A stretch of DNA of 64,000 nucleotides, taken from assembly GCA_945878575.1 (NCBI GenBank), contig CAMDUB010000003.1:1-64000 (forward strand). The letters run 5' to 3'. The stretch's first letter is position 1. Each line of letters begins with the position of its first letter. A program made the position numbers and the translations under genes. This stretch comes from Phycisphaera mikurensis NBRC 102666. Its GTDB lineage: Bacteria > Planctomycetota > Phycisphaerae > Phycisphaerales > SM1A02. A model generated the notes under the pieces. It searched no databases and was not told the origin of the DNA. It was given only the letters and a program-made list of their open reading frames with translations. This document shows positions 1 to 10,069 of this stretch, piece after piece.

Positions 1-23
1 AGGGCGTCAGTAGCCGTAACTAA
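1..23 (+). CDS. 3' end of a further paralog of the 770/656-aa cohesin-HYR-dockerin proteins (5' part lies outside the window)
   Basis: Nucleotides 1-23 read (A)AG GGC GTC AGT AGC CGT AAC TAA = KGVSSRN*, identical to the C-termini of the ORFs ending at 9755 and 12040. Confidence 0.75.
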
Positions 24-57
24 CTAAGACTCGAGGGGTCAAACCCCACCACACACC

Positions 58-94
58 GCGCAGGCACCATGGGACAATCCCCTGGTGCCTGCGC
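58..94. terminator. Perfect 12-bp stem hairpin, copy A, of a hairpin found three times in the window (possible terminator or 5' regulatory hairpin)
   Basis: GCGCAGGCACCA-TGGGACAATCCCC-TGGTGCCTGCGC. The arms are exact reverse complements, and the loop can form a nested GGG/CCC stem. No strong U-tract follows. Confidence 0.65.
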
Positions 95-204
95 TGCTTT
101 CTATCCCCGACCTTGACTGGCGCAACGGCGTGCTGTTCTCGCGCGCGCATGATGATTGCTACACGCCCGCGCTTGTTACGTTCGGCAATACAGCGGCGCG
201 ATAA
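85..204 (+). pseudogene. Truncated 5' fragment of mnmC (fossil duplicate)
   Basis: GTG at 85 reads VPALLSIPDLDWRNGVLFSRAHDDCYTPAL, nearly identical to the start of the intact mnmC at 12103. It diverges at about 176 and reaches a stop at 202-204. Confidence 0.85.
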
Positions 205-392
205 GCCCGCGGCGGCTTAGAATCTGTTCTCTGGAGAAATGTTCCAGTAATTGGGTGCTAAGTGACACAATTCGATGCGGAGAATTGGTGGTGGTGGATT
301 ACCTTACTAAATCAAGCGCAACCACCAGGGGTTACGCATCTAGGCACACACACCAACCGCCCCGTCCGGGGAGTTGTTTGAGAGGCATCAAT

Positions 393-3350
393 ATGAGCAT
401 CAAGTCATTCGCATTCGGGGTTGTCGGAGCTGTAGTGTTCGCGAACGCGGCGGCGTCTGCACAGGGCGACAACAGGGTGCTGACCCTGCCAAGCAATTCC
501 GCCGCCGTAAATGTTGGATTCAAGGACCTCCTTACGTCGCCCAACAACACAGGCGAGATGACAATTGAGTTCTGGATTCGTCGCGAAGGCACTTATCCCT
601 ACGGTCGTCCATTCAACATGCGCGGGTGCTCCTGCTCAGGAATCACAATACAGGCAAATGTGCAAGATCAGACCGGACTTCTCCAACTTGAGATTGGAAA
701 CGTTACTGGTACGGGAACAGTTCCTTTCAGCCTCTCGGCATGGCACCACTTTGCAATTGTCTGGGCGAAGTCCCAGGGGATTATTCGAGTTTTCCACAAC
801 GGGGAGTTAGAAGTTGAAATCACAGTTCCGACCGGAAACAATATTGCCTACTGCGGAAGCGAGCCTCTCCGATTTGGCAACCAATGCGGCCTTGGCGTGG
901 TGGGCGCAATGGACAACATTCGCTATTGGGCGGTAGCTCGAACACTAGAGCAAGTACGGGCGAACATGACGATTCAATTCAGTCCAGAGCAAGCGGCTGC
1001 CCAAAGCGGACTGCTTGGTTCCTGGACCTTTGAAGACGGTACCCCCAGTGATGGCACGGGTAACAATCCGGTTGGAACGCTAGAAAGTGACGCAACTGTT
1101 TCGTTTGAGTCACTCCCGTCGTTTGATCAGGACAACGATGGCGTTCCTGACGCCCAGGACAACTGCCCCGCGGTCTCCAACCCCTCCCAAGTCGATTGCA
1201 ACAACAACGGTATCGGCGAGGCCTGCGAGAGCTTTACTGACTGCAACGCCAACATGCTCCCTGACAGTTGCGATATCGCCAGTGGCGCCGCGCAAGATTG
1301 CAATGCCAACGGGATACCTGATTCGTGCGAAATTGCGACGGACCCTACAATTGACTGCAACTCCAACTCCCTCCCCGACTCCTGCGACATCTCCTCCGGC
1401 ACCAGCACCGACGCTGACTCCAACGGCATCCCCGATTCCTGCCAACCCGACTGCAACCTGAACAACCTGCCGGACGCGTGGGAAATCGCCACCGGCCGCG
1501 CCACGGACTACAACGCTGACGGCATCCCCGACACGTGCCAAGGCGCGGTGATGGTGGATTCCACCACCGAGAACCTCGGCGCTCCCAGCGGACTCGCAAC
1601 GCGCGAGCACTCCTTCACCGCGCTGCCGTTCGCGGAGTCGGCGGTCACCATCACCATCGACCTCATCGGCGACCTCAATCGCGTCAACGAATACGTGGAG
1701 GTCTCGCTCAACGGCGGCACCGCGCGGCGCTTCTTCGAGGCAGATGGCAATGACTGCCCCGCCACACCGGACCGCGCGATCATCACCCTCACACGCGCGG
1801 AGTTCAACGCGCTGATATCCCCAAACGGCGGGACCGGCGCGATCCTGGTGGTGTCGATGACCGGCTCCCCCGGCGTCGACTCCTCCGAATGCAAGAACGC
1901 AGCGCTCACGCAATTCCATCTTCAGTACGTGGGCATCCAAGCAAAGTCCGGCGATTGCAACGGCAATAACCGCCTCGATATCGCCGAGACTCACGACGGC
2001 ACAACGCCCGACTGCAACGCGAACACCGTGCCCGACAGCTGCGACATCGCCCGCGGCGCGGCGCAGGACTGCAACGCCAACGCGGTGCCCGATTCGTGCG
2101 AGCTGGCGTCGACGCCTGCGCTCGACTGCAACGGCAACGGCGTGATCGACAGCTGTGACCTGGCCACCGGCGGAACATCCGTCGACTGCGACCAGAACGG
2201 CCGCATCGACAGCTGCCAGGTGACCGAGACGCCCGGCACCGACTGCAACGGCAACCTGCGCCCGGACGCGTGCGACATTGCGGCGGGCACCAGCGGTGAT
2301 ATCGACCAGAACGGCACGCCCGACGAGTGCCAGACCGTCACCGTGCCCGGCCAGTACGCGGGCATCCAGGCGGCGATCGACGCGGCGCCGGCGAACGAGA
2401 TGCGCATCATCTCGGTAGCCGCTGGCACGTACGACGGGCCCATTGCATTCAACGGCAAGCCGGTGATCGTGCGCGGCGCGGGTGCGGCGAGCACGGTGAT
2501 CGAAGGCAACGGCGGGCAGCAGCTCTCCGTGGTGCGGTTCACGGGCGGCGAGCCGGCGATCGCGGCGCTCGAGCGCATGACGGTGCGCGGGGGGACGACG
2601 GGGAGCCCGATCCCCACCTCGCCGACCGTGATCGTGGGCGGCGGCATCTTCGGCCTCGACAGCGCCGCAAGCGTGCGCGACTGCGTGGTGGAGCAGAACG
2701 CCGGCGGGTTCGGCGGCGGCGCGTATTTCCTGCGCTGCACTGGTGAGGTGCGCGGCTGCACGTTCCGTAACAACAATGCCAGCTCTGACGGCGGTGGATT
2801 CCAGTCGAACCAAGGAACCCAGCAACTCATGGATGTGCTCATTGAGAACAACGTCTGCAACTCGCGCGGCGCAGGCATGCACTTGGTACAAGGCACGCCG
2901 ACGCTCACCCGAGTGACGGTGCGAAACAATTACAGCAACAATCTGATCGGCGGCGTTTCGTGGTACGCCCTTGGTGACGCTACTGCGGCGGCGATGCTTG
3001 ATGATTGCGTTGTTACGGGTAACAGCGCCTTGGTCACGCAGGGTGGTATCGGTATCTCCGCAGCAAGTGTGGGCGTGCCGACCATCTCGCTGCGCACCAC
3101 CAATGTGTGCAACAACACGCCGCGCCCGAACATCAATGGCGCGTGGCTGGACCTTGGCGGCAACGCCATTTGCGATTGCGTTGGCGACCTCACGCTTGAC
3201 GGTCTAGTCAACGGCGCGGACCTCGGCATCTTGCTCGCCGGTTGGGGCGCATGCACTGGGAGCTGCGCATCAGACTTGAACCGCGATGGCGTGGTGAACG
3301 GCGCGGACCTTGGGGTGTTGCTCGCGGCGTGGGGGGTTTGCGGGGGGTGA
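393..3350 (+). CDS. Secreted multidomain protein: signal peptide, LamG-like jellyroll, DCNxNxxPDSC repeats, right-handed beta-helix, C-terminal dockerin-like duplicated repeat
   Basis: ORF 156..3350. The ATG at 393 gives a signal peptide (MSIKSFAFGVVGAVVFANAAASAQG). LamG-like segment (MTIEFWIRREG...WHHFAIVW); many DCNxNxxPDSCDIA repeats; beta-helix region (YAGIQAAIDAAPANEMRIISVAAGTYDGPIAFNGKPVIVRG); C-terminus GDLTLDGLVNGADLGILLAGWG/SDLNRDGVVNGADLGVLLAAWG. Confidence 0.85.
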   Translation: MSIKSFAFGVVGAVVFANAAASAQGDNRVLTLPSNSAAVNVGFKDLLTSPNNTGEMTIEFWIRREGTYPYGRPFNMRGCSCSGITIQANVQDQTGLLQLEIGNVTGTGTVPFSLSAWHHFAIVWAKSQGIIRVFHNGELEVEITVPTGNNIAYCGSEPLRFGNQCGLGVVGAMDNIRYWAVARTLEQVRANMTIQFSPEQAAAQSGLLGSWTFEDGTPSDGTGNNPVGTLESDATVSFESLPSFDQDNDGVPDAQDNCPAVSNPSQVDCNNNGIGEACESFTDCNANMLPDSCDIASGAAQDCNANGIPDSCEIATDPTIDCNSNSLPDSCDISSGTSTDADSNGIPDSCQPDCNLNNLPDAWEIATGRATDYNADGIPDTCQGAVMVDSTTENLGAPSGLATREHSFTALPFAESAVTITIDLIGDLNRVNEYVEVSLNGGTARRFFEADGNDCPATPDRAIITLTRAEFNALISPNGGTGAILVVSMTGSPGVDSSECKNAALTQFHLQYVGIQAKSGDCNGNNRLDIAETHDGTTPDCNANTVPDSCDIARGAAQDCNANAVPDSCELASTPALDCNGNGVIDSCDLATGGTSVDCDQNGRIDSCQVTETPGTDCNGNLRPDACDIAAGTSGDIDQNGTPDECQTVTVPGQYAGIQAAIDAAPANEMRIISVAAGTYDGPIAFNGKPVIVRGAGAASTVIEGNGGQQLSVVRFTGGEPAIAALERMTVRGGTTGSPIPTSPTVIVGGGIFGLDSAASVRDCVVEQNAGGFGGGAYFLRCTGEVRGCTFRNNNASSDGGGFQSNQGTQQLMDVLIENNVCNSRGAGMHLVQGTPTLTRVTVRNNYSNNLIGGVSWYALGDATAAAMLDDCVVTGNSALVTQGGIGISAASVGVPTISLRTTNVCNNTPRPNINGAWLDLGGNAICDCVGDLTLDGLVNGADLGILLAGWGACTGSCASDLNRDGVVNGADLGVLLAAWGVCGG

Positions 3351-3403
3351 GTGATGAGACGGGGCGGTGTGTTTGAAGTCAAAGAATCGATTGGAACACA
3401 TAT

Positions 3404-6220
3404 ATGAAGCACTCAATATTCATCGCTATCGTCGGAACCGCCTCGATCGTCGCTTCGGCGAAGGCGGGGTTTCTTGGGTTTGTGGCGTCGGTGCGGATTG
3501 TTGGTTCGAATACGGTGATTGATATCTATGCGGGGGTAGACAATCCGAGCGATAAGTTCCTGAACGTCTATAACGCGAACATCTCCACCACGCTCGCTGG
3601 CGGATTCGTCCAGAAGGCTGGCTTGGCCACCAAGACGTGGAAGCCTGACACCGCTGGTTTCACCTCCACCCGCAACACCAACGATGACAGCTTCATGACC
3701 GATGGCACCTTCTCTGGTGGCGCATACGGTGGTGAGTTCTACGCCTCCAGCAACACCAACGCTGACCCGAACTTCACTGGCACCAGCTGGTTCGCAACCC
3801 CAGCCTCACCGGCTGCCACCACTGTTCCTGCCAACGCTGGCTGGTACACCGGCGACCCGACCTCCGTCGACAACCGCGCTGAGAGTCTTGCTGGCATGAT
3901 TGGTCGCGTCAACACTGGTGCAACCGCTGCTTCCGGCAATACTGCTGGCAGCCTGGGAACCGCCAACGCCAACTTTGGCATCTGGTGCGGCCACATCGTG
4001 GTGGCAGGAACCGGCACCATGGCGACGAACGTCCTCTGGTCTGCATCCTCGTCCATCAAGGACGGTGTGACTGGAGTCACTGACCAGCGCATCAGCACTA
4101 ATTGGCTCCCAGCCCCGGACTTGGACAGCGACGGCATCCTCAACGCCACCGACAACTGCCCAACCGTCCCCAACCCAAACCAAGCCGATTGCAACAACAA
4201 CGGAATCGGTGAAGCCTGCGAAACATTCACTGACTGCAACTACACCGGCCTACCGGATTCCTGCGACATCGCCGCGGGCAGCAGCCTCGACGGCGACACT
4301 AACGGCGTCCCAGATGAGTGCCAGGCGGACTGCAATCTGAACCAGATTTCTGACTTGCAAGAGATCAACAATGGCTCTGTTCCGGACGGTAACGCGGACC
4401 GTATTCCAGACACCTGCCAAGGCGCTGTCTTTGTGAATAGCGACAGCGGAATCCTCGGAGCGCCATCAGGATTTGAGGCTCGCTCGTTTACTTTCACTTC
4501 CGCTTTGTACGCTGAGTCAACCGTCACGGTAACCATCGATGCACGCGGTGACCTGAACGGCACAACTGAGTTTGTTGACGTGGACCTCAACGGCGGCGCT
4601 GCCCAACGGTTCTTCCAAGCCACAGGCAACAGCTGCCCAGCGACACCGGACCGCGCCACTATCACGCTCACACGGCAACAGTATGCGACGCTCCTCACGG
4701 CGGCCGCGGACTCACTGACTGTCACTATGACCTGCCCCCTCACTGTGGATCCAACAGAATGCAAAGGAACCGGACTGACGCAATTCAAAGTGAGTTATCT
4801 TGGAATCAACCCTGCCACCGGCGATTGCAACCACAACAATCGACTTGATATCTACGAGATCCATGAGGGGCTCGTTCCGGATTGCAACCACAACAATGTT
4901 CCCGATAGTTGCGATCTTGGGCGCGGAGGAATCTTGGATTGCGATCTTGACGGTATCGCAGACATTTGCGAGATCGGAACCACACCATCCCTCGACTGCA
5001 ACCTCAATAGCCAACTCGATTCCTGCGAACTCGCCGCTGGCGGCATCACCATCGACTGCGACCAGAACGGCCGCATCGATAGTTGCCAAGTTGCCGAAAC
5101 CGCTGGAATTGATTGCAACGGGAACCTCACGCCGGACTCCTGCGATGTTGCCGGCGGAATCAGCGCCGACATCGATGCCAACGGCAAACCCGACGAATGC
5201 CAGACCGTGCAAGTGCCAGGGCAGTACGCCACTATTCAGTCTGCCATCGACAGTGCGCCAGCGAATGAAATGCGCATCGTGATGGTGGGTGCTGGCATAT
5301 TCCCTGGACCGATTGATTTCCAGGGCAAGCCAGTCCGCGTGCGCGGCACGAGTTGCGCGCAGACCATCATCAGCGGAAACGGTAGCCAGCAAGCCTCTGT
5401 TGTCCGCTTCTCCGGCGGTGAGCCAGCAATCGCAATGCTCGAGTGCGTCACCGTCCGTAGTGGTACCAGTGGAACACAGCCCATCGGTTCACCGACCGTA
5501 TTGGCCGGCGGCGGCATCTTCGGCCAGAACAGCGCGGCAAGCGTGCGCAACTGCTTTGTGGTGAACAACAGTTCCGGCTTCGGTGGCGGTGCCTACTTCT
5601 TGAATTGCACCGGCTCAGTGACCAACACCGTCTTCGGTGGCAACACTGCCAGTTCTGATGGTGGTGGATTCCAGGCAAATCAAAGCACCATGATGCTCAC
5701 CGATGTGCTGATCGAGAACAACACCTGCAATTCACGCGGTGGTGGCATGCACCTCGTACAGGGCAACCCAACGCTGACGCGCGTCACGGTGCGGAACAAC
5801 ATCAGTAGCAATCTGATCGGCGGTGTTTCGTGGTATTCGGTTGGCAGCAGCACGGCGTATCTCGCCATGAACAATTGCACAATCACGGGCAACACCGCGC
5901 TCGTAACACAGGGCGGTATTGGCATCTCAGAGACCGCTTCACTACCTGTCAGCGCCTCACTCGAGGGCACCACGGTCTGTGACAACCTCCCGCGCCCCAA
6001 CATCACTGGCCGCTGGTGGAACCTCGGCGGTAACTTCGTATGCGACTGCGCCGGCGATGTCGATCTCGACGGCATGGTCAACGGCAGCGATCTGAGCTTG
6101 GTGCTCTCCAACTGGGGCCCATGTACTGGCATCTGCCGCTACGACCTGAATGATGATGGCATCGTCAACGGCGCCGACCTGAGCAAGGTGCTATCAAACT
6201 GGGGTGTTTGTGGGAATTGA
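3404..6220 (+). CDS. Secreted multidomain paralog: N-terminal module shared with the 331-aa protein, DCNxNxxPDSC repeats, beta-helix, dockerin-like repeat
   Basis: 938 aa. The N-terminus (FVQKAGLATKTWKPDTAGFTSTRNTNDDSFM...) matches the ORF at 6226. The C-terminal two thirds match ORF 393-3350. Confidence 0.85.
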   Translation: MKHSIFIAIVGTASIVASAKAGFLGFVASVRIVGSNTVIDIYAGVDNPSDKFLNVYNANISTTLAGGFVQKAGLATKTWKPDTAGFTSTRNTNDDSFMTDGTFSGGAYGGEFYASSNTNADPNFTGTSWFATPASPAATTVPANAGWYTGDPTSVDNRAESLAGMIGRVNTGATAASGNTAGSLGTANANFGIWCGHIVVAGTGTMATNVLWSASSSIKDGVTGVTDQRISTNWLPAPDLDSDGILNATDNCPTVPNPNQADCNNNGIGEACETFTDCNYTGLPDSCDIAAGSSLDGDTNGVPDECQADCNLNQISDLQEINNGSVPDGNADRIPDTCQGAVFVNSDSGILGAPSGFEARSFTFTSALYAESTVTVTIDARGDLNGTTEFVDVDLNGGAAQRFFQATGNSCPATPDRATITLTRQQYATLLTAAADSLTVTMTCPLTVDPTECKGTGLTQFKVSYLGINPATGDCNHNNRLDIYEIHEGLVPDCNHNNVPDSCDLGRGGILDCDLDGIADICEIGTTPSLDCNLNSQLDSCELAAGGITIDCDQNGRIDSCQVAETAGIDCNGNLTPDSCDVAGGISADIDANGKPDECQTVQVPGQYATIQSAIDSAPANEMRIVMVGAGIFPGPIDFQGKPVRVRGTSCAQTIISGNGSQQASVVRFSGGEPAIAMLECVTVRSGTSGTQPIGSPTVLAGGGIFGQNSAASVRNCFVVNNSSGFGGGAYFLNCTGSVTNTVFGGNTASSDGGGFQANQSTMMLTDVLIENNTCNSRGGGMHLVQGNPTLTRVTVRNNISSNLIGGVSWYSVGSSTAYLAMNNCTITGNTALVTQGGIGISETASLPVSASLEGTTVCDNLPRPNITGRWWNLGGNFVCDCAGDVDLDGMVNGSDLSLVLSNWGPCTGICRYDLNDDGIVNGADLSKVLSNWGVCGN

Positions 6221-6225
6221 GCCAG

Positions 6226-7203
6226 ATGAACAACACATACAACCTGCAAAAAATCGTGGTGAGTGCATGCCTCGTTCCAACCATGGGGGCGGAGGCAGCT
6301 GTCGGCTTCGTGGCATTCGCGAAGCAGTCGGGAACGAATGTGGTCGTTGATGTGTTTGTAGCTGTTTCAAATGCATCGGATAAATTTATCTCTGTCCAAT
6401 CATTAAATTCCACCACAACACTTCCGGGCGGATTCGTTCAGAAAGCTGGCTTAGCAACCAAGACCTGGAAGCCAGACACCGCCGGTTTCACCTCTACGCG
6501 CAGCACGTCCGATGACAGCTTCATGACCGCCGGCACATTCTCTGGCGGCTCGTACGGCGGAGAGTTCTACGCATCAAGCAATAGCAACGCCAATCCGAAC
6601 TTCACGGGAACTAGTTGGAACGCAACCCCATCCTCACCAGCCGCCACAACTATTCCAGCAAACGTTGGCTGGTACAGCGGCGACCCGACTTCTATCGACA
6701 ACCGTGCGGAGAGCCTTGCCGGTATCGCTGGCGTCCGAATCGACGGATCGGATGGCACATCAAGCACCGGGGGTACCACGAGCACCGCGGCCTACGGCTT
6801 TTGGGTGTCACATTTGGTGTTTAACGACACCACTGTTGATACTGCAATGACGGGCCTCACTTGGAGCGGCAGGATCATCATGCGTGTTCCGGGCGACAGC
6901 AGCTTCTTCAGCGCCATGAGCTACCCACAAAGCACCGATAGCGATAGCGACGGCGTGATCGACCTGCACGACTATTGCCCAACACTGCCCGGATCGGCGG
7001 CATGCAACGGCTGCCCGCCCAACTTATGTTGCGCTGGCGACATCTCACAGAACGGCCGAGTCGACGGAATCGACCTTGGAATGCTGCTCGCCGTTTGGGG
7101 CCCATGCACCAGTGCTTGCGTCGCCGACATCACCGGCGACGGCTTAGTTGACGGCGCAGACTTGGGAATCCTGCTGCATGATTGGGCACACTGCCCGGGG
7201 TGA
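6226..7203 (+). CDS. Secreted protein: N-terminal module shared with the 938-aa protein plus C-terminal dockerin-like repeat
   Basis: ORF 6208..7203. The ATG at 6226 gives MNNTYNLQKIVVSACLVPTMGAEAAVGF. Ends GDISQNGRVDGIDLGMLLAVWG/ADITGDGLVDGADLGILLHDWA. Confidence 0.8.
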   Translation: MNNTYNLQKIVVSACLVPTMGAEAAVGFVAFAKQSGTNVVVDVFVAVSNASDKFISVQSLNSTTTLPGGFVQKAGLATKTWKPDTAGFTSTRSTSDDSFMTAGTFSGGSYGGEFYASSNSNANPNFTGTSWNATPSSPAATTIPANVGWYSGDPTSIDNRAESLAGIAGVRIDGSDGTSSTGGTTSTAAYGFWVSHLVFNDTTVDTAMTGLTWSGRIIMRVPGDSSFFSAMSYPQSTDSDSDGVIDLHDYCPTLPGSAACNGCPPNLCCAGDISQNGRVDGIDLGMLLAVWGPCTSACVADITGDGLVDGADLGILLHDWAHCPG

Positions 7204-7442
7204 GATGATGCGGCAAAAACGAGCAGCCCACTACCACTTGTGGCGTGGGTACCACCGACCAACCCTTGCGCCACTACTATTTTTCTGTGCAGAAACCTTG
7301 TGGGGTGGCCGCGGTTAGCGAGCCAACAATTCTCATAAATCAGCGGCCATGCCGTGATCCAAGAACCGATCTTTTGCGCGTCAACTATTGTTACACCAGC
7401 GCTTTCTCATCACATTTTCGGCATGCGCCCTGAGGACTATCC

Positions 7443-9755
7443 ATGAACTACAAAAACGCCATCCTGGGACTCATCACCACCATTGCAATCGCACATTCAA
7501 CCTACGCCAATGATGGCTGCGGCGAAGAATGGACGGTCACTAACCAGAACTCTCCCGGCAGCGTCGCGATTTGCTACGACGAAGCTCGCAGTGAAGTCAT
7601 AACTCAGTCATCCGGCAAGCTCTGGGGATGGAACGGTGCTACTTGGACCGAGCGTTGGTCTGATCCTGCCCTCGATGGCGCAGACGCAATGGCGTATGAC
7701 CGTAACCGACAGGTGTGTTACATCTTCGGCGGTGGTGGCGGATACGAAGACAAACTTTGGTCGTGGAACGGCACATCGCTGACGCTGATCGCGAACGACA
7801 CTATCGGTGGCCGCTCCTACTGCGCGATGGCCTTCGACTGGAAGCGCGACCGTCTTGTGGTGCATGGTGGATACAACGGGAGCTTCTTGCTAAGTAGTTG
7901 GGGCGAGTGGGATCCAGCGACCAACACCTGGCAGACATGGGGCGATGGCCCGATCGGTCGCTTGTACGCACACAAGATGGTCTACGACTCCGTGCGCGAA
8001 GTCTGCGTGCTTCACGGCGGTTACTATTTCTATAACCGCAACGCAACATGGACATGGAACGGTGCTGCATGGTCAAACGTAACCAACAGCGGTCCCGCGC
8101 GCTATGTAGCAAACATGGCCTGGGATTCTGAACGCGAACAAGTGGTCTTCCATGGCGGAACCACCTGCTGTGGCGAGGTGGAGTACAGCAGCACCTGGCT
8201 GTGGCGTGGCGGAGATTGGAGCACATGTGAACTGCAAGGCCCACCGCGCGGCTATACAAACATGGCTTACGACTCTGCGCGACATGCCTTCGTGATGCCC
8301 GGTGGCATTGGGCCAACACCGAGTGGACGGCAGTGGATTCCTGAAACGAATGAACTGCGAATGACGACCATACCGGCTCCACCAAGTATCAACCTTGTCG
8401 GTCCTGCCGATCAAACCAGCACCACTTGCGCTGCAATTGGCGATCTTGTCACCTATGACGTCATCGTCAACAACCCAACCATCGTAATGGTGGCGGGGCA
8501 GTTCGGCATTCAATTCGACAAGACGGTCTTGGAATTTGTCAGTCTTGCCGGTGGAGATGCACCGATCACCACTACACCACTCGTTGTTCCCAACACTGCC
8601 GCCGGCAAATTGTTCTGGGTCTCCTCGGTGGTGAACGGCGGAACAGGCACCGCAGCCACGACGCGCGTTGCACGCGTGACTTTCCGAGTGATTGCTGATG
8701 ATTGCAACGGCGATGAACAGGTGTCATTCGATCCTGCCATGGCACCCATCTTGCTCGCCGACGGCAACGGTACCCCTGCCTCACTGCCCACCGTCAACCC
8801 ACTGCCGATCAGCATTGACAGTGTTGGCCCAGTCATCACCAATGTCCCCGCGGACCTTGTGGTGGCGGCAGATGCTGGTGCTGGTTGCTTGGCAGTTCGT
8901 GAGATCGGTACCCCAACCGTCACAGACAGTTGCAGCACCGCAGTGCTGACATGGTCTCGAAGCGATGGCGCCTTGTTACTTTCAGCGCCGTGGCTGTGTG
9001 GAACCACGGTCGTGACATGGACTGCCACCGACGCATGTGGTCGTACCTCCACGGCAACCACTTCGGTTACTGTGAATTCGTATCACCTGATGAATGTCAC
9101 GGTCGCCTATGCAGGCAGTGGTTACGCATCATCAATGACCCGATGCATTGGCTTCCGCGTAGACGATGTAACCCTGACCGATGTCATGACCTTCATGAGC
9201 GGAACTGCAACTGCAACGCTGCAACTCCCGATCGGTGATTACAACTGCGCAACTGCTGATGATGATCTGCACAGCTTGGTATCCCAAGTTCCAGTGAGTA
9301 TCAATGGAACCAACTACCAGATGACCGTCACTGGTGACTCTGCACTCATTAACGGTGACCTTGATGACGACAACGTAGTGAATGTCGTCGACTGGGGCGT
9401 CTTGGTGGTACGTGTGGGAATGGCCGCCGCAGTCAATACAGACTGCACCACGGTGGGCTTCCATGCAGACTTCGACGGCGATGGCACCGTGACCAACACT
9501 GACGGTAACCGCCTGCTGCAAAGCTTCCTTGTGCAGGGCGATACTGGCTGCAATGCTTTCAATGCGAATGGTGGACCAGTTGTAACGCGCATCTCCGTAG
9601 CCGATCTGTCAGTGATCGCAGGAATGAACGCCTCCGCCGCGGATATGAACCGCGACGGTGTAGTTGACGCCAAGGACATCGCGATGTGGACTCGTCTGCA
9701 ATCGATGCCAGGACGCCAGCCACTCACTGCAAAGGGCGTCAGTAGCCGTAACTAA
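7443..9755 (+). CDS. Secreted protein: kelch-like N-terminus, cohesin-like domain, HYR domain, dockerin-like C-terminus
   Basis: 770 aa with signal peptide. Kelch-like repeats (MAYDRNRQVCYIFGGGG, MVYDSVREVCVLHGGYY, MAWDSEREQVVFHGGTT); cohesin-like AGQFGIQFDKTVLEFVSLAGG...ARVTFRVIADDC; HYR-like VPADLVVAADAGAGCLA...TVVTWTATDACGRTSTATTSVTV; EF-hand-like dockerin segments. Confidence 0.8.
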   Translation: MNYKNAILGLITTIAIAHSTYANDGCGEEWTVTNQNSPGSVAICYDEARSEVITQSSGKLWGWNGATWTERWSDPALDGADAMAYDRNRQVCYIFGGGGGYEDKLWSWNGTSLTLIANDTIGGRSYCAMAFDWKRDRLVVHGGYNGSFLLSSWGEWDPATNTWQTWGDGPIGRLYAHKMVYDSVREVCVLHGGYYFYNRNATWTWNGAAWSNVTNSGPARYVANMAWDSEREQVVFHGGTTCCGEVEYSSTWLWRGGDWSTCELQGPPRGYTNMAYDSARHAFVMPGGIGPTPSGRQWIPETNELRMTTIPAPPSINLVGPADQTSTTCAAIGDLVTYDVIVNNPTIVMVAGQFGIQFDKTVLEFVSLAGGDAPITTTPLVVPNTAAGKLFWVSSVVNGGTGTAATTRVARVTFRVIADDCNGDEQVSFDPAMAPILLADGNGTPASLPTVNPLPISIDSVGPVITNVPADLVVAADAGAGCLAVREIGTPTVTDSCSTAVLTWSRSDGALLLSAPWLCGTTVVTWTATDACGRTSTATTSVTVNSYHLMNVTVAYAGSGYASSMTRCIGFRVDDVTLTDVMTFMSGTATATLQLPIGDYNCATADDDLHSLVSQVPVSINGTNYQMTVTGDSALINGDLDDDNVVNVVDWGVLVVRVGMAAAVNTDCTTVGFHADFDGDGTVTNTDGNRLLQSFLVQGDTGCNAFNANGGPVVTRISVADLSVIAGMNASAADMNRDGVVDAKDIAMWTRLQSMPGRQPLTAKGVSSRN

Positions 9756-9826
9756 CTAAGACTCGAGGGGTCAAACCCCACCACACACCGCGCAGGCACC
9801 ATGGGACAATCCCCTGGTGCCTGCGC
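8814..9826 (+). repeat. Near-identical duplicated segment, left copy (HYR + dockerin coding region + 3' hairpin)
   Basis: Protein segment DSVGPVI..KGVSSRN* is almost identical to that at 11099-12040, and homology runs past the stop codon into the hairpin. Confidence 0.85.
9790..9826. terminator. Perfect 12-bp stem hairpin, copy B
   Basis: Identical sequence to 58-94. About 10 codons of mnmC start sequence follow (GTG CCT GCG CTG CTT TCT ATC CCC GAT ACT GAC TGA), then an in-frame stop. Confidence 0.65.
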
Positions 9827-10069
9827 TGCTTTCTATCCCCGATACTGACTGACACGTTGATGCTTTGTGGCTAAACGAATCAAACGACAGCCCTGTTCTT
9901 GTAATTTGTTTCTCCACAGATATGATTGCTTCGAATTACAGTTGTAGGACCTTGTAACAAATAGATTTCGAGTTAACTTCCACTTTGGATAACGTCAACA
10001 CTGTTATCTTTGGATCTCAATGTTCGTGATCCGCCACTTTCGGGACCAACCGCACGCATTTAGGAAAAA

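Noticed and set aside
1110-2891. Very long minus-strand ORF (593 aa) and other antisense ORFs under the LamG/DCN-repeat gene (e.g. 1991-2929)
   Set aside because: Lies opposite a clear secreted-protein gene in a very high GC3 segment. The translation has the Val/Ala/Arg-rich bias typical of spurious antisense frames, with no recognisable domain.
4712-5392. Minus-strand 226-aa ORF inside the 938-aa gene
   Set aside because: Antisense to the repetitive DCN region and mirrors the shadow ORF seen in the paralog; no start context or domain.
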